Source: CAZYVD01 sp964651045
Lineage (GTDB): Bacteria; Zhuqueibacterota; QNDG01; DSAB01
DNA: 26,802 nt
Direction: 5' to 3'
NCBI GenBank assembly: GCA_964651045.1
Contig: CAZYVD010000035.1
Location: 1 to 26,802, forward strand
The notes beneath the pieces were generated by a model, which ran no database searches, had not been told where the DNA came from, and worked only from the letters and a program-made list of their open reading frames with translations. Both the position numbers and the translations under genes were made by a program. The stretch's first letter is position 1, and every line of letters starts with the position of its first letter. Below, piece after piece: positions 26,201-26,802 of the stretch.

Positions 26201-26752
26201 ATGAAAAAGTACATTAAGTGTATTTTGCTTATTATAGTACTGATTCTAACATTATATAATGGATTTAATTACATGATTAGCATTAAATATACTAATTATT
26301 CTTTAAACAAATTTATTCGAAATAATACAGATAAAAGACTTAATAACAGCTCAGAATTTAATTTATACTTTTTTGTTACCCCAATGGATTGTAAATGTTT
26401 AAATTATTTCTTAACTGATGATTTTATACGAGGAATAAAAAAGATAGAGGAAAAGAAATCTTTTCCAATAGATAAGAAATCTTTTTCAATTAATTATATT
26501 GTTTCTGGAGACTATACAAAAAGGGAGTTAGAAGATTATATATCTCCGATAAAAAGTGAAATTAATTATTATATAGATAAAAATAATAAAGCGAAGATGT
26601 TTATATTTAATAAATTTAGTACATTCAAAACACCTTTTTTGTTAATTCTAGATAGTAGTGGTAGAGTTAAATATTGGCAGGCTTTTAGAAGCAATATTAG
26701 AATTGAAGATATCTGTTCAAGACTATTTAAACTATTGGAGGCTATATCATGA
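26201..26752 (+). CDS. membrane-anchored thioredoxin-fold protein with CxC motif
   Basis: This 183-residue protein has an uncleaved N-terminal helix (residues about 6-26, 'KCILLIIVLILTLYNGF') that places the rest outside the cytoplasm. The fold is suggested by the strand 'FNLYFFVTPMDCKCLNYF' followed by a helix, and by the cis-proline region 'FKTPFLLILDSSGRVKYW' (Thr144-Pro145) near the end, both diagnostic of TlpA/peroxiredoxin-like proteins. The usual CxxC is replaced by Cys64-Lys-Cys66, an unusual active site found in some disulfide isomerase-like proteins. Sequence is very AT-rich and lysine/asparagine-rich. GAGG lies about 9 nt upstream of the ATG. The next gene overlaps its stop by ATGA, so translation is coupled. 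It may act on the neighbouring cysteine peptide with the MauE-like protein as electron partner (inference). Confidence 0.72.
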   Translation: MKKYIKCILLIIVLILTLYNGFNYMISIKYTNYSLNKFIRNNTDKRLNNSSEFNLYFFVTPMDCKCLNYFLTDDFIRGIKKIEEKKSFPIDKKSFSINYIVSGDYTKRELEDYISPIKSEINYYIDKNNKAKMFIFNKFSTFKTPFLLILDSSGRVKYWQAFRSNIRIEDICSRLFKLLEAIS

Positions 26753-26802
26753 GTGCGCCGAGCAAAGCTTACCTTATCCAGTTGGTGACCCACGAGGGTG
26801 GT
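26749..26802 (+). CDS. start of an unidentified gene, cut by the window end
   Basis: An ATG at 26749 overlaps the stop of the thioredoxin-fold gene in the ATGA arrangement and is preceded by GGAGG at 26737-26741, a good ribosome-binding site. Eighteen codons are visible ('MSAPSKAYLIQLVTHEGG') before the sequence ends. They are too few to assign a family. The base composition is clearly more GC-rich than in the preceding 2.5 kb. Translational coupling suggests that it belongs to the same peptide/redox cluster. Confidence 0.55.
   Translation, partial: MSAPSKAYLIQLVTHEGG

Overview
The window looks like a scaffold from a metagenome-assembled or draft genome of a Gram-negative bacterium, probably of the FCB (Fibrobacteres-Chlorobi-Bacteroidetes) superphylum or an allied candidate phylum. 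The main reason is that two very large secreted proteins, and one orphan fragment, end in the 'QNYPNPFN ... G.Y...WDG.D..G...PSG.Y.Y.L' type of C-terminal sorting domain recognised by type IX secretion. Outer-membrane components (beta-barrel, TolC-like protein, lipoprotein, CsgG-like proteins) confirm a diderm. I cannot name the species. The sequence is AT-rich, and it becomes more so after about 23.6 kb.

Layout. (1) 91-11098 (+): a four-gene cluster of a CsgG-like/TPR protein, a TPR/CsgG-like lipoprotein, a 2509-residue modular surface protein (LVIVD-like propeller, then four ASH-LamG units, then a sorting domain) and an outer-membrane beta-barrel. A small inverted-repeat element sits before the last gene. 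(2) 11225-15339 (-): a second large secreted protein (FG-GAP-like N-terminus, PEGA/InlB-like repeats, sorting domain). It is broken only by a 100-N scaffold gap inside a repeat array, and the flanks predict that 407 bp are missing. (3) 15556-17646 (+): an LPG-synthase/UPF0104-type membrane protein and a glycosyltransferase-like protein. (4) 17742-23563 (+): two paralogous HlyD/MacA-like adaptors, a MacB/FtsX-type permease without its own ATPase, and a TolC-like outer-membrane protein, closed by a good intrinsic terminator. (5) 23.6-25.1 kb: a debris and mobile-type region with an orphan sorting-domain fragment, a strong terminator, gene remnants, a BrnT-BrnA toxin-antitoxin module and the remains of a tandem second copy. 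(6) 25158-26802 (+): a MauE/DoxX-like membrane protein, a secreted four-cysteine peptide, a membrane-anchored thioredoxin-fold protein with a CxC motif, and the first 18 codons of a coupled gene cut by the window end.

The most promising candidate for an undescribed system is region 6. It combines a quinone/thiol-redox type membrane protein, a small disulfide-capable exported peptide with a stem-loop directly after its gene, and an exported thioredoxin-like protein. This logic resembles methylamine dehydrogenase maturation (MauE and MauD acting on a cysteine-rich small subunit), but the substrate here is a peptide of about 47 residues. Second is region 1, where two CsgG-like proteins, a beta-barrel and a giant LamG protein look like a dedicated surface-display unit.
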